This document shows, one piece after another, positions 12,331-23,152 of a DNA stretch of 64,000 nt. This DNA is from Turnera subulata. Its lineage: Eukaryota; Streptophyta; Magnoliopsida; Malpighiales; Passifloraceae. The DNA is taken from the NCBI GenBank assembly GCA_028386065.3, contig JAKUCV010001925.1, positions 1 to 64,000 of the forward strand. The letters are read 5' to 3'. Made by a program: the position numbers and the translations under genes. Position 1 is the stretch's first letter. Every line of letters starts with the position of its first letter. The notes beneath the pieces are model-generated. The model saw only the letters and a program-made list of their open reading frames with translations. It searched no databases and was not told where the DNA came from.

Positions 12331-13065
12331 GATAATGATACCAGGGCAGGGATTATTAATAGAGTTCAAGTTTAGGACCTTGAAAATCATAGAAGAATAG
12401 ACTTTAATTGAGATAATTAAAAAAAATATCCCCTGCACCATAACTAACCAATTAAAAATAGTTGCCAATAAAGGGGATGAAGTGATGACTACAGTCAATG
12501 AAGGTATTACGTTAAACAACATCAATTCCTAAAAATAGAGTGTTTACAATACATCATTTTTTTTTAAAAAATAGTGGGTTTATAGTTTATACTAACTTGA
12601 CATTAGGCAAATTCAATACTGAGGATCTAGATGACAGAAACTGAAACGGGGCCAAGTACCTCAACATGGCTTTTTCAAAATTTCAAAATTCTGATTATCA
12701 ATTTCATAATAGTTTGACCACTAAAAAATTTATAAAATCTTAAACAGAGCAAACACATGCTTACGTGTCGGATTTCCATTCGTAGACGCAGATACGAAAA
12801 ATATCTTTACGCAAACCAGCGAAGCTGAAAATATATATATATATCATTATCAAAAAAAAAAAAAAATATATATATATATATGGGGGATAATCCCTCCCTA
12901 GCTTCCTCTGTCAGTTGGCTTAGCTTTGAGTCTCCACTCCCAAGATATCTCCATCCCTCCAAAATATCCACTTGAAAATACCCCTACATTTTTTCCCTCT
13001 CTACATTTCCTTTTTCGATGGATTTAGGATTTCGTTTCTACTAGTACTTCAAATCTCGCCGGAAA
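12331..13065. other. Upstream region of EGY2 with (TA)n
   Basis: No coding sequence is seen. An AT dinucleotide run is split at about 12845-12865 by cattatc plus fourteen or so A, then continues to about 12880. The last ~180 bases, rich in pyrimidine and containing ccctccaaaatatcc, are the likely EGY2 promoter and leader. Confidence 0.5.
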
Positions 13066-16000
13066 ATGAGTGCGTTCGCTACTTTTCGCGGTAATTTTAG
13101 CCCGTTACTGGTACAACAGTGCTGCGGTTGTTCTAGTGTAGCAGCAGATCTTCTTCTCTCACGCTTATCTTCTTCTTCGCCTACTTCCTCCTCCATCTCT
13201 TGCCGCAAACGACGTCGCTTAAGAGGTCTCAACCTCTACCACGATGCTCTAAGGTTAGCCTCCGTTATCCAGCTTTTGTAGTGTGAAAATGTTGTAGTTT
13301 CTAATCGAAGCGAGTAATATCCGCGATTTTCTTTTCCTTTTTTTTGGCTTAAGGATTTGTGAAGAGAGACGAATCGTTTGTAGACTTGCAGCCACAGAGA
13401 CTGAACCGGATAGTAACAATGACGAGGTATTTTTTTTTTTTTTGGTTTCATTTATTTGGTTTGGTTTGTGTAGAGTTTGTCCTTGTTCAGGGATTATGCA
13501 CTTGAATTTTCTTTTAAAAAAATATCTGTAGGAGGAAAAAGAAGTGCGTGAAGGAGAAGAGACGTCTTCTAGCTCGGATTCGGGAGACCAAACTGAGGCG
13601 CAGCCCAATTCTGAGCCCACCGTTGTAAATCAAATAAATGGTAATAGTGCCGCAGAGATTGAGGCTGAAGCTAGCTCCCAGGTGCTCATCCTTACTAATT
13701 ATTAGAATTCTGGTCCTGTGGGTTTTGTATTTTTGTTTTGGGATTATGTTGTTGATCCTGTCGCAATTCACTTGCATCGCATTTCTCCTTTTGTGTTGAG
13801 TCAGATGTAAAATTTCTTTGCCTCCTATTTTTAGCAAGTTGAGCTACTTTATTCAATTGATCGAGTTCATTTTTGTTGAGAAACTTGATATCAACTTGGT
13901 TGAAACCTGGAGTCAATTGCATTGGTTTCAGAGGGCTAGGAGACTTATTGCTTTAAGCTTTTGTCTGAAACAGAACGTTGATGAGGTTGAAGTTGCTAGC
14001 GGATCCCCTCTTCCGGGTGTGAAGGTAACTGTGATAAATGCTATTGTTTCTGTCGTCTTATCTTCTCTCGAACGCCAACTTTCTTAATTCTGAACCGAAG
14101 TTCCTCAACAGCCCCAGCAACTAGATGAATCTCTCAGGATCCCGAAAGGAACAATCGATATTCTTAAGGACCAAGTGTTTGGCTTCGATACCTTCTTCGT
14201 CACAAGCCAGGAGCCGTATGAGGTGAGCTAAATACCTGTGGTCTTTGTTTCCTCCATTTTCCACTTTTCCATTTTAACTCGCCTAGGAGTACCAACAGCA
14301 GATGTTGAGGTTAGGAGTTAACTTTTACCGAAAATTGTTTCCTGTTCAAATATGGCCTTAGAGAATTTGCTACATTACATATGGAACTTTGATGTTTTCT
14401 CAGAAAGGGGGTCAGGAGTAATTGAACTAGGTGAATGAAACAGTTTGCGATGTCATTTCTCTTTGTAGCTGGCAGTTGTTATCATATGGCTCCTCGGATG
14501 GTTTGTTGATTTGGTAGTTTACTTTTGCTAGGGCGGAGTCTTGTTTAAAGGAAATCTGAGAGGGCAGCCTGCTAAAAGTTATGAAAAGATAACAACAAGG
14601 TTGGAGGTATATATTTTCTTTTCCATTAGTTTTCACAACTTGTACATTTTCGTGACTGATCCTTTATTAAGCCCAATTTCTACCCAATCTGTATACAGAA
14701 TAAATTTGGGGATCAATATAAATTTTTCCTTCTAGTGAATCCAGAGGATGACAAGCCAGTGGCAGTTGTGGTTCCAAGAAAGACCCTGCAGCCAGAGACA
14801 ACAGGTAATTGCATGATCTAACAAAGCAAATTAATTGTGTCTGATCCAGCTAGAGCCATACATTGCTGCTGCTGATAATGTTTCCATTGACGTCATTTCG
14901 GTGTCACTATTGCAGCGGTACCAGAGTGGTTTGGAGCTGGTGCTTTTGGACTGGTTACGATTTTTACTTTACTTCTGCGAAATGTTCCTGCGTTGCAGTC
15001 CAACTTAATGTAAGCCCTTCTACATTGGACCCGCTATAAATGTGCACTAGCCATATTGTTGAAGCTATCTGTCATGGAATAATCAATTCTGCAGCTTTGG
15101 TTTTCCTCTGAATGGATCTACATTTTTGAAATTCTTTGGTTCTTCTTTGAACGGATCTACTTTTTGTGAAATTTTTTGCTTTATATTTGAAAGTTTAAAA
15201 CTTTAGTGTGTTATTATCAGTTGTATTTTCCATCTTCTTTTGTTCCTTTGCACATGCTTCTTTCTCCTTTTTCTTTTTCTTTTTTTTTTTTGAAAAACTT
15301 GGGGCAAGTTTTTGCTCAGTTTTCCTGCACTAGGGTGACCATGAAAAAGGCTATTTTTCTTTGCCTTCATTGTGACGGACCTGGATCTTTTGTTTACCGA
15401 AGCAAATGCAGTTTTCTACCGGCAATTTCTGACTATCTGAAAAATTTTGAACCCAGGTCAACACTCGACAATCTTGACATGTTGACGAACGGCCTGCCTG
15501 GTGCCCTTGTGACCGCACTGATCCTGGGCATACATGAACTCGGGCATGTTTTAGTTGCTAGCAACAATGACATTAAGCTTGGGGTGCCATTTTTTGTTCC
15601 AAGTTGGCAGGTGCGATATGCATGGCTTTCTAATCATCTTCATGATTAGAGTAAATTCTTTTCCAAACTGGGCATCTTACGTCAGGATTTGCTATTCGAC
15701 TTGCATGATTATTGATCTATTTCATGTTGGTGGGCAGATAGGCTCTTTTGGCGCCATCACAAGGATAGCCAATATTGTCCCCAAACGTGAAATCCTTCTG
15801 AAGGTCGCTGCAGCAGGACCTATAGCTGGGTTTTCCTTGGGTCTTGCTCTGTTGCTTTTAGGATTCATCTTACCACCTAGTGATGGTGTTGGCCTTGTTG
15901 TTGATCCTTCTGTATTTCATGAATCATTTCTCGCTGGAGGGATTGGTAATCTCTTTGTTCTGGAACAAATGGCTTATAAAAGATTTTTAGTGTGTTCTGT

Positions 16001-16799
16001 TATTTCTGGCTTCTTGCATTCTAGTGATTGGTCATCCTAGATTTTATCTTTTCTTTTTATACTAGTCGCTATTGAAAGTGGGACTCACCCCTCTTGCATT
16101 TGCAAGAGTACCAATGAGCTACACTTGAACTTTGTGATTTTGATGTTAGGCATTTCAGTTCGCTTGGTGTATCTTTTAAATTAAACTCATGATGTTGAAT
16201 GTGACCCTGGTGCCCCTTCTGCGTAGCTAAACTTCTTCTGGGTGATGCACTGAAGGAAGGGACTTCCATATCTTTGAACCCGCTTGTGTTATGGGCATGG
16301 GCAGGACTTCTTATTAATGCAATCAACAGCATCCCTGCTGGAGAACTTGATGGAGGGCGAATAGCTTTTGCAATATGGGGGAGAAAGGTATGCCTTTAAA
16401 GTTCAAAAAGCTATGTAACAGAAATGTTCGAGGTTTAAACTTGATTACTCTGCGAAAGTTCTGATTCACGTCCTGATATTTGTATAGACAAAGAGTTTTA
16501 TCCTGACCTATTTATCTGTTTGACAGGCTGCAACTCGCTTAACAGGCTTATCGATTGTTCTCCTTGGCCTTTCTTCACTGTTCAATGACGTGGCATTTTT
16601 CTGGGTAGTTCTGATATACATCTTACAGAGGGGACCAATTGCTCCACTTTCTGAGGAGATCACAGATCCCGATGAAAAGTATGTAGCGCTTGGAATTTTT
16701 GTTCTGTTCTTGGGACTATTGGTATGCCTACCATATCCCTTCCCGTTTGCAGATGAAGCCATTGCAAATCTCACAAATGGAGCGACTAGTTTCTTGTAA
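13066..16799 (+). CDS. EGY2: EGY2, chloroplast site-2 metalloprotease
   Basis: EGY proteins are plastid membrane zinc metalloproteases of the S2P (M50) type. EGY2 acts in thylakoid membranes and is linked to chloroplast development and plastid gene regulation. Twelve exons: 13066-13253, 13354-13426, 13532-13681, 13974-14024, 14112-14222, 14532-14606, 14699-14804, 14916-15009, 15457-15610, 15738-15945, 16227-16387 and 16527-16799; 547 residues, close to the ~556 of Arabidopsis EGY2. The first ~60 residues are rich in Ser and Arg, as in a transit peptide, and an acidic linker follows. The EGY hallmark GNLRG is at 198-202. The zinc motif HELGH is at 309-313, and the second catalytic motif NSIPAGELDGG is at 437-447 with its Asp at 445. 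About seven hydrophobic spans surround these. All catalytic residues are present, so it should be active. Confidence 0.95.
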
Positions 16800-17575
16800 T
16801 GCAGTCTCCACATACTTCACGTACAGTGTCTCCTAGGATATCACTATCCATGTTTGTAGAATCTATACAGGAAAATACAAATCTTAGCCCATCAATTCGG
16901 TGAGATGTACTTAGATTTATGTAGCGTCAATAATCGATATGGATGGCCTTATTTTTGCCTCCTAATTTTGTTTGTTGAATGTAATAGTCAATACATCATT
17001 TTCTCCATCTCCTTCATGTAACTGTTGGAAAACCTCGTCTGATTAATTTGGAAATTGTTTCATAATAGCGAATTTGATATGCGGGCTATTTTTGTTTTAA
17101 TGCCTTTCCATGAATCAAAGAGCTTTGTACATGAACTTGATTTGTTAGTAAGTCAAAATCAAACTTAGAATCAGCAATTCAGAATTGTTTATAATTTGCC
17201 TAATGTCTTGTAGCACATGAAATGCAATGTTATAGCCCCAACGCAAATCGTTTGCCATAAGAAAACAGAAACAAACTCCAAAGAAGAACAAATGTGCAAA
17301 TTCTCCATTTACATTTGCCATTTATATCTCTAGAGTTGCATTACATACAGGGAAAACCCCAAGTAATCAATCACATCTAACCCAAAAGAATGGCTTTTTT
17401 CAAATCAGAGTATCTCAATCCTAAAAAAATCAAAGCAATTTTCAAAGAACAAGCCGAGAAAAGCCATCTCGCATCAACTACTCAAGCTGAAACTCCTCAC
17501 CTGAATTAGCAATTTCTTCTACAATCTGAAGAACAGTGATCAAAATTTTCCACTCAAAACCCAAATACACCACTT
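16800..17575. other. Region between convergent EGY2 and GH17 genes
   Basis: This holds the 3' ends of both flanking genes. The bases between the stop codons carry no supported ORF, and the sequence is AT-rich throughout. Confidence 0.6.
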
Positions 17576-18739
17576 TTATCCCATCAAGAGACCAAGCACC
17601 AATAGTAACAACCAAGAAATGGGCACCAAAAACACACCAATCCTTTCACTACCACCAAAGAACTGAAGATTGTACTTGTTGCTCATATTAGCATACAGAA
17701 TCCCCCAATTCTTGCCCGTCCCTGGCTTCCCTTCCTGATCGACAAGCTCGAAGATATACGCCTCCGCCACCCCATCCTTCCTCAGCGGCGACCCGGCCCC
17801 GGACTTCAAGTGGGCCACCAGGCCCTTCAGGTACATCTCCGCATACAAGGGCGTCGCGTCCACCTCTGTCGCGTCCCATCCAGCGGAGGGCCACCCGGTC
17901 TCCGCCACGATGAGGGGGAGGCCCTCGTGTCCGGCAACGGCCAGGGAGGTGACGACGGCGTCGACCATCATTTCGAAGAGGTTCTTGTACCGGACTCCGG
18001 TGAGCAAGTCGTCCCTGTAGTTGAAGGGGTGGTCCTGGAAGAGGGCGAAGCCGAGGGGGATCTCGGCGTTGATCCGGTACATGTTGTAGGGGTAAAGATT
18101 GACCAGGAAGGAGGAGTTGGTGTCGCGGAGGAACTGTAGCAACGGCCGGAGGATGAGCTCCCCGAGGGGCTCCTGGAAGGTGGCGGAGGAGGGCGGGAAC
18201 GGAGTCGTGACGGCGTTGACGAAGGAGAAGGTGGTGGAGACGGCGATCCTCCTGATGCCGAGGTCGAGGAGGGAGAGGTGGAGGTTGCGGATGGCCGGGA
18301 GGAGGAAGGGGCCGAAGTCGGAGACGACGGCGTCGTTGCCGACGGAGATGAGGGAGATCTTGGAGCGGGGGTAGAAGGGGAGGACGTGGGAGTAGAGCCA
18401 CCGGAGGGCGACGGAGCGGTTGGAGGCGAGGGAAGGGAGGAAGCCGTTGGGGATGGAGAGGAGGAGGGAGGTGTTGGTGTAGGAGAAGGACCGGATGATG
18501 GCCGGGGTGGGGTTTGGGAGGCGGACGTAGTGGATGTTGAGGGAGGAGAGCGTGGCGGCGATGCGCTCCGCCGTGGGTGGGGTGATGGACTGGGTGGTGA
18601 GGGAGGTTTGGAGAGGGAGCGTGTAGGTCACGCCGATGGAGGTGGCGGCGGCGATGGAGGTGGTGGTGGTGGTGGTTAAGGGGAATATGGGAGAGAGGGC
18701 GAGGAAGGGAAGAAGAAGTAGGAGGAGAAGTTTGTTCAT
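17576..18739 (-). CDS. GPI-anchored-type GH17 beta-1,3-glucanase-like protein
   Basis: This intronless 387-residue gene encodes a glycoside hydrolase family 17 protein, related to glucan endo-1,3-beta-glucosidases that cut callose in the cell wall and at plasmodesmata. A Leu-rich signal peptide spans residues 1-22. The GH17 start GVTYTLP is at 36-42 and YVRLPNP at 71-77. The nucleophile block VAETGWPS has its Glu at 280. The block that normally reads VGNE and supplies the acid/base Glu reads VGND here (Asp136, codon at 18332-18334). A hydrophobic C-terminal tail (about 364-387) fits a GPI-anchor signal. There is no X8/CBM43 domain. The coding sequence is far richer in GC than its surroundings, which creates long meaningless open frames on the other strand. 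Confidence 0.9.
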   Translation of the reverse strand: MNKLLLLLLLPFLALSPIFPLTTTTTTSIAAATSIGVTYTLPLQTSLTTQSITPPTAERIAATLSSLNIHYVRLPNPTPAIIRSFSYTNTSLLLSIPNGFLPSLASNRSVALRWLYSHVLPFYPRSKISLISVGNDAVVSDFGPFLLPAIRNLHLSLLDLGIRRIAVSTTFSFVNAVTTPFPPSSATFQEPLGELILRPLLQFLRDTNSSFLVNLYPYNMYRINAEIPLGFALFQDHPFNYRDDLLTGVRYKNLFEMMVDAVVTSLAVAGHEGLPLIVAETGWPSAGWDATEVDATPLYAEMYLKGLVAHLKSGAGSPLRKDGVAEAYIFELVDQEGKPGTGKNWGILYANMSNKYNLQFFGGSERIGVFLVPISWLLLLVLGLLMG

Positions 18740-18943
18740 GGCTTTTTTGTTTTCTTCTTCTTTTCTTCTTTCTCTTCCTTTCTTGAGAAGAGAGAAAGGG
18801 AAAAGGAAGGAAAACTGAATTTTGTTGAAATGGAGGAGAGAGCAAGAGAGAGTGAAGTGTACCTAACAGAGAAGACGAACAGTAACGGTGGGGGTGGTTT
18901 CTGGATTGGCGGGAATTCTGAGGGTAGAGTGGGGATTTTAAAG

Positions 18944-18952
18944 GACACGTCA
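18944..18952 (-). promoter_or_regulatory. ACGT-core element upstream of the GH17 gene
   Basis: The string gacacgtca (tgacgtgtc on the gene strand) lies about 205 bases before the GH17 start codon. It contains an ACGT core of the kind bound by plant bZIP factors (ABRE/TGA-like). An A/T-rich tttaaaat next to it could be a TATA box. Function is inferred from the motif only. Confidence 0.3.
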
Positions 18953-20345
18953 GCGTTAGAGTGGCGCAGTGCGCACCGGTAGTGTAACTAACTCGACTCC
19001 CCCCTCACTGGCTGGCTCTCTCAGTTGGTGTGGGGATTTCTTAATGTTAATATTTTTTTTTTCTTATTTTTTTTTTCTTCAAAGAGATTTCCAGAAAATC
19101 AAAGCAATCTTTACAAAGAAAAAACTAAAGGTACCTTGCAAAAGAAAAAAAAATTGCAGCAATCATAAGATGCAAAAATGTAGCCTTCATCAGTTTTTTT
19201 CTTTCTTTTTTTTAACAACTCCAATAACCTGTTCCTGCATTGAATAGTTTTGATGAAATTAATATTGCTGTGCATGATTCAATGGAATTTAAATGGAATT
19301 GACAGGAGGATAATAATAAAGACATATAGATTTTAAAAAAGAAGACCTCTAGACGACTAGACTCTAGTGGCTGCTAAATATCCGCATATCTACTTGTGGG
19401 CTTGCACCATATCCATCCATAAAATTCTGAATGGTCATCCATTATTGTACAACGGCCCACTAAAGTGGAGGTTGAGAGAAGAATGAACAAGGCATCAATG
19501 ATGATGACCTGTTTATAAATGTGAAAAATAATGTTCCTTTCTATGTCGTGAAACACGGTACTTCTATGGAGTTTTAATTATTAGTATAATTAAATATCCT
19601 CGACTAGTATCAAAAAAAAAGTATAATTAAATATAGCTCGCTCTTATGGAGTTTTAAATTAACTTTAGATATGATTTATTACCAAATAAATAACAAGCAA
19701 AGATGTGCAATTGAAGTGCTTTTTCTTCTTTTTTTTTTTCACATTAGAACTTAGAAAATAACCATAATTCCCACCATCATATCCCCCTTCAATTCCCCCG
19801 ATTAGAATTGAGTCCATAACTCTTTGAAACCCAATTTAGAAAAGATGTCACTATTCTCCCAAACCTAACTACAAATTGGAATCATTAACACGACTCTTCC
19901 CCAAATTTAGCTCGTCAGCTAGAATTATATAAACCTACCAATGACACATCTGAGGAGATGTAACTAACTATAGAAATAGATGTCTTCGGGTAAAATTAGT
20001 TTAGACATACATACGAAGATAAACATATCATATCTTGTTATTTCATTTATTTTTTTAAAAAAAAACGTAATCATTTTCTAATAGTTTTAAGCTATAACTT
20101 CTGTTCCTAATATGTTAATAATATGTTTAGGTTATGTCAAGTGTTGTAACATATTCTTAATCATTTTAACATGTGTACTTAGAAGTGTTGGGAGCAAATT
20201 GGTCCTCGTAATAATATATTGTTATCAACCTCCTGAGCCTGTAAAAAAGGGCTGTGACCTCAATTTGACTATCAATCAGCATCACAATCTATTTAATGTA
20301 GTTTGGTTTGGACTGAAAGCAAACATGCATGTGTAGTGTTATATT
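18953..20345. other. Intergenic AT-rich DNA
   Basis: No supported gene. It contains homopolymer runs and one tail-only insertion at 19584-19634, listed separately. Part of 18953-19050 may belong to the promoter of the GH17 gene. Confidence 0.6.
19584..19634 (+). repeat. Tail-only retroposon insertion with 14-bp direct repeats
   Basis: The direct repeat gtataattaaatat lies at 19584-19597 and 19621-19634. It brackets 23 bases ending in tatc plus nine A. The LINE end at 20598 has the same tatc-A(n) ending. This fits a target-primed insertion that stopped just after copying the tail. Confidence 0.6.
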
Positions 20346-20604
20346 AAATCCTAATATTTTGCTACTATAATTAGGGATGTAAAGCAACTAGCTGGCAGTT
20401 TAGATAGCTTTTGCTGCAACCATATTCACAGGGTATGCAACATGGTTGCCCATAGATTAGCTAGATTGTCTAATCTTTATGTAGGTCTCATGACCTGGAA
20501 CACTGTCCTGCCTCTACCGTTAAGGGACTTTTTGTATAAGGACTCTCTGTACCCTTAAGTTATGCAATGGAAATGTTTTTTATCAAAAAAAAAAAAATCC
20601 TAAT
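20346..20604 (+). mobile_element. 5'-truncated LINE: RNase H end plus poly(A)
   Basis: A 10-bp duplication aaatcctaat lies at 20346-20355 and 20595-20604. Between them the plus strand reads as the end of a LINE reverse-transcriptase polyprotein: DVKQLAGSLDSFCCNHIHRV, then CNMVAHRLARLSN, then a Trp-containing segment and a stop near 20559. This is the usual end of the plant RVT_3 RNase H domain. An A-tail of about thirteen bases ends the element. Only ~240 bases of the 3' end were copied. No stop interrupts the segment, which suggests a fairly young insertion. Confidence 0.85.
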
Positions 20605-21154
20605 GTGTTTGAGAGGAAGATTATTGCAATCTTTTGGTTCGCTTGACCCGCTGTGTTTAATTTTTTTGAGAGTTGTGTTTAATTCTTATTACAAATAATT
20701 AATGAACAATTATCGGCCGGAATTGCAAAACAGATGGTTCATTCAAACATAAACCACACTAAATTTAGCTTTCTTTTCTCCTTCTCTCAGTCTCTCAAAG
20801 ATTATTTTTGGTTGTACTTGAAATTAAAAAAAGATATATGTAAGTGGTGCTGAAGTCGTTTGGGACTAAAAGAGCTCCTCGAATAAAAGAAATAAAAAAT
20901 TTTAAATCTATTTTATGATTCTATAATAAACATATCTACCACATGACTCATGCTTAATGTTACTGTTGATCCCTCCAATAACAAATGAATCCTCCCGCAA
21001 GAAATGTAAATTCGCACCGTTCACATGAACATCACGTGTATTGTCGATATGAGAGAATTGAGCCACAAATTCTTTTTCCATTAACATCAAATACATGTCA
21101 CGTTCCATCAATGTCAATGCAAATACCATTCGGAAAAAAACTAATTCCAGGGCC
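20605..21154. other. Intergenic AT-rich DNA
   Basis: Between the truncated LINE and the SINE I see only AT-rich sequence with short unsupported open frames. Confidence 0.6.
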
Positions 21155-21309
21155 AAAAAGAGGGACTTAGGCGCCGACGATGGTTCGCTGCTCAGTTGGT
21201 TTAGGCTAAATCAATACTTTGTGATTAGGTTGAGAGTTCAAATAATTTGCCGAGAAAGCCTTTCCTCAAACTAAACTTCTTGGTACTAAATAAAAAAAAG
21301 AGGGACTTA
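21155..21309 (+). mobile_element. tRNA-derived SINE (family B) with 15-bp target duplication
   Basis: The duplication aaaaagagggactta lies at 21155-21169 and 21295-21309. The 125-base body (21170-21294) starts with a tRNA-like segment: gctcagttgg at 21190-21199 matches a pol III A box, and gagttcaaat at 21234-21243 resembles a B box. It ends in a short A-rich tail. The body shows no clear match to the SINEs at 1.9 and 29.6 kb, so I treat it as a second family. Confidence 0.8.
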
Positions 21310-22962
21310 CTAAGCGAGTAAAATGTATAAGGAGCAATCTACCCATTGGCAACCTCGTTAAACTAACTTTTTAAATTTTTATGAAATCCTCGCTAAACTA
21401 ATTCACTGTATCTATTTATCGTGATCCGCGTATCTTATAATTTTATAATACACAAATTCTGTCACAAGACTCGCAACGCATAAAGAAAATGTAGAATAGG
21501 GGAAAAAAAAAAGTAATAGTTTCTTATTTTGTTTAGAAAGTAAAAAAAGTAAAATGAGCAAAAAATTGTCATTCTAGTATTTAGTTGTCCACCAAGTTTA
21601 AAGAGATTGAATTTTTTAGCACTCATGTCAAAATATTCTACTAAATTTTCTTTATCTTCTGTTTTCTTTCTCCTTATTTGCCAAACATTTTATGATTCAT
21701 TCTCCTTACTTCCACCTGCCCCATCTCATTTTCTCCACATCCCATCTCATAGGTGCAAAACTTTTGAAAAAAGATAAATGTACTGGCACATATATATGTT
21801 AACTAATAAGTGGTCATATAATATAGAGAGAAACCAGCCACTTACCGCAATGACCTTGATTGACATATTTGTGTCCAAGATTTTTTTTAAAACATATAGT
21901 TAGATATAGGGTAAAATTGTTGAAGTTCTTTTCATCAAGTCAACGGTTTATACCCATTGATGTACATGGATAATGTAAATGTTGATTAAGTTATCAATGT
22001 GCTTCTAGTGCATTGGTGGTCTAACATAGAGTAGTAAGAAAATGTGTTGATTAAGTTAATGGGTATGATTCACTTCACAACTTGAGCCAAAAAAGTTTAA
22101 AAAATGACCCTATGAAGTTTTAATATCTCCTTTTCTCTTGTAAAAAAAAAAACATTTATTGTACTAATATAGTAATATTGATGCCAAACCATCTTCTTTG
22201 AATCGAGGTCACCCCAGGTACTTTTACGGACTTGTTTGTTTGATTGGTAAACACAAACCTTATTTTCAATCGTGAAGAAGATCTCACCACCCACTTATTG
22301 AACCCAGCCTCAAATGAAATCTCCAATTGCATTTACTTTCCAAATATAACTGACAAGAATTTCTAAGTTCACTTGCTACCTACATACAAATTGACAAGGA
22401 TAAATCCAGAGCACAACATCTTTTTTTTCAAAAAAATTGTTCCAAAAAAGGAAGTGCTCTGCATTTATCCTCCACCAACAACAGAGGATGATGAACATGA
22501 ATTCGCTTCACTAGCCTACATATGGTAACTATTTCAAACATAATCCAATGGTGGTTAGTAGTAGAAACCACTCGAGACCCCCATTCCTTAGATAAGAACA
22601 TAATCCAGAAGAGGAGCACACATAATGGTGGTTAGTGTAGATTGTGTTCATATCCATGAATTCCAACAACAACTAATGTAAGGAACACAATGCATCAATT
22701 AATCAATAAATTATTCAATTCCTAACTACCCATTTCTTTATATAAGGACTTAATCTATATAAGTAAACAAAACCTGCACCCAAGATGTTGTAAAGAGAAT
22801 CCATCTCTATCTCTCACCTTTTTTAAAAAAAAAGAAATACAACAAAAGAAGGATAAAATCTTTAATGTTTGCACAAGTTTTGCATAAGTGTCATAATCAG
22901 AGTCACCGTTTTGAACACATGCTCCATTTTCTCGCCCCCACTCTCTCTCCCATATACACTTC
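21310..22962. other. Intergenic region upstream of anthranilate synthase
   Basis: AT-rich DNA with no supported gene. The last several hundred bases probably contain promoter elements of the anthranilate synthase gene. Confidence 0.55.
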
Positions 22963-22970
22963 TATATAAA
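22963..22970 (+). promoter_or_regulatory. TATA box of the anthranilate synthase gene
   Basis: tatataaa follows a CT-rich stretch (ctctctctccc) and lies 190 bases before the start codon. This spacing predicts transcription start near 22995-23000. Confidence 0.6.
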
Positions 22971-23152
22971 CCCAGAAGGAGAAGAAACCAAGGAAGCCAA
23001 GCAGCCAAGTACTAAAGCAAGTCCAGCAAAACTATTTACAATAGCCCGTTTCATTGCAGGAGCAAAAAAAAAGCAAACAACTGCTTTGTCCTCTCTCCTA
23101 TTCCTTTAAGAAACCAAACAAACTAGGTTGTCTCCATTTACTCCGGGTGATA

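Noticed and set aside
17688..18845. Long open frames overlapping the GH17 gene on both strands
   Set aside because: They are Pro/Arg/His-rich or Gly/Glu-rich with no domain, and arise because the GC-rich GH17 coding sequence has few stops in other frames.
23054..23152. In-frame extension of anthranilate synthase upstream of 23153
   Set aside because: The upstream codon is TTG, not ATG. The ATG at 23153 aligns with the known start region of ASA proteins.
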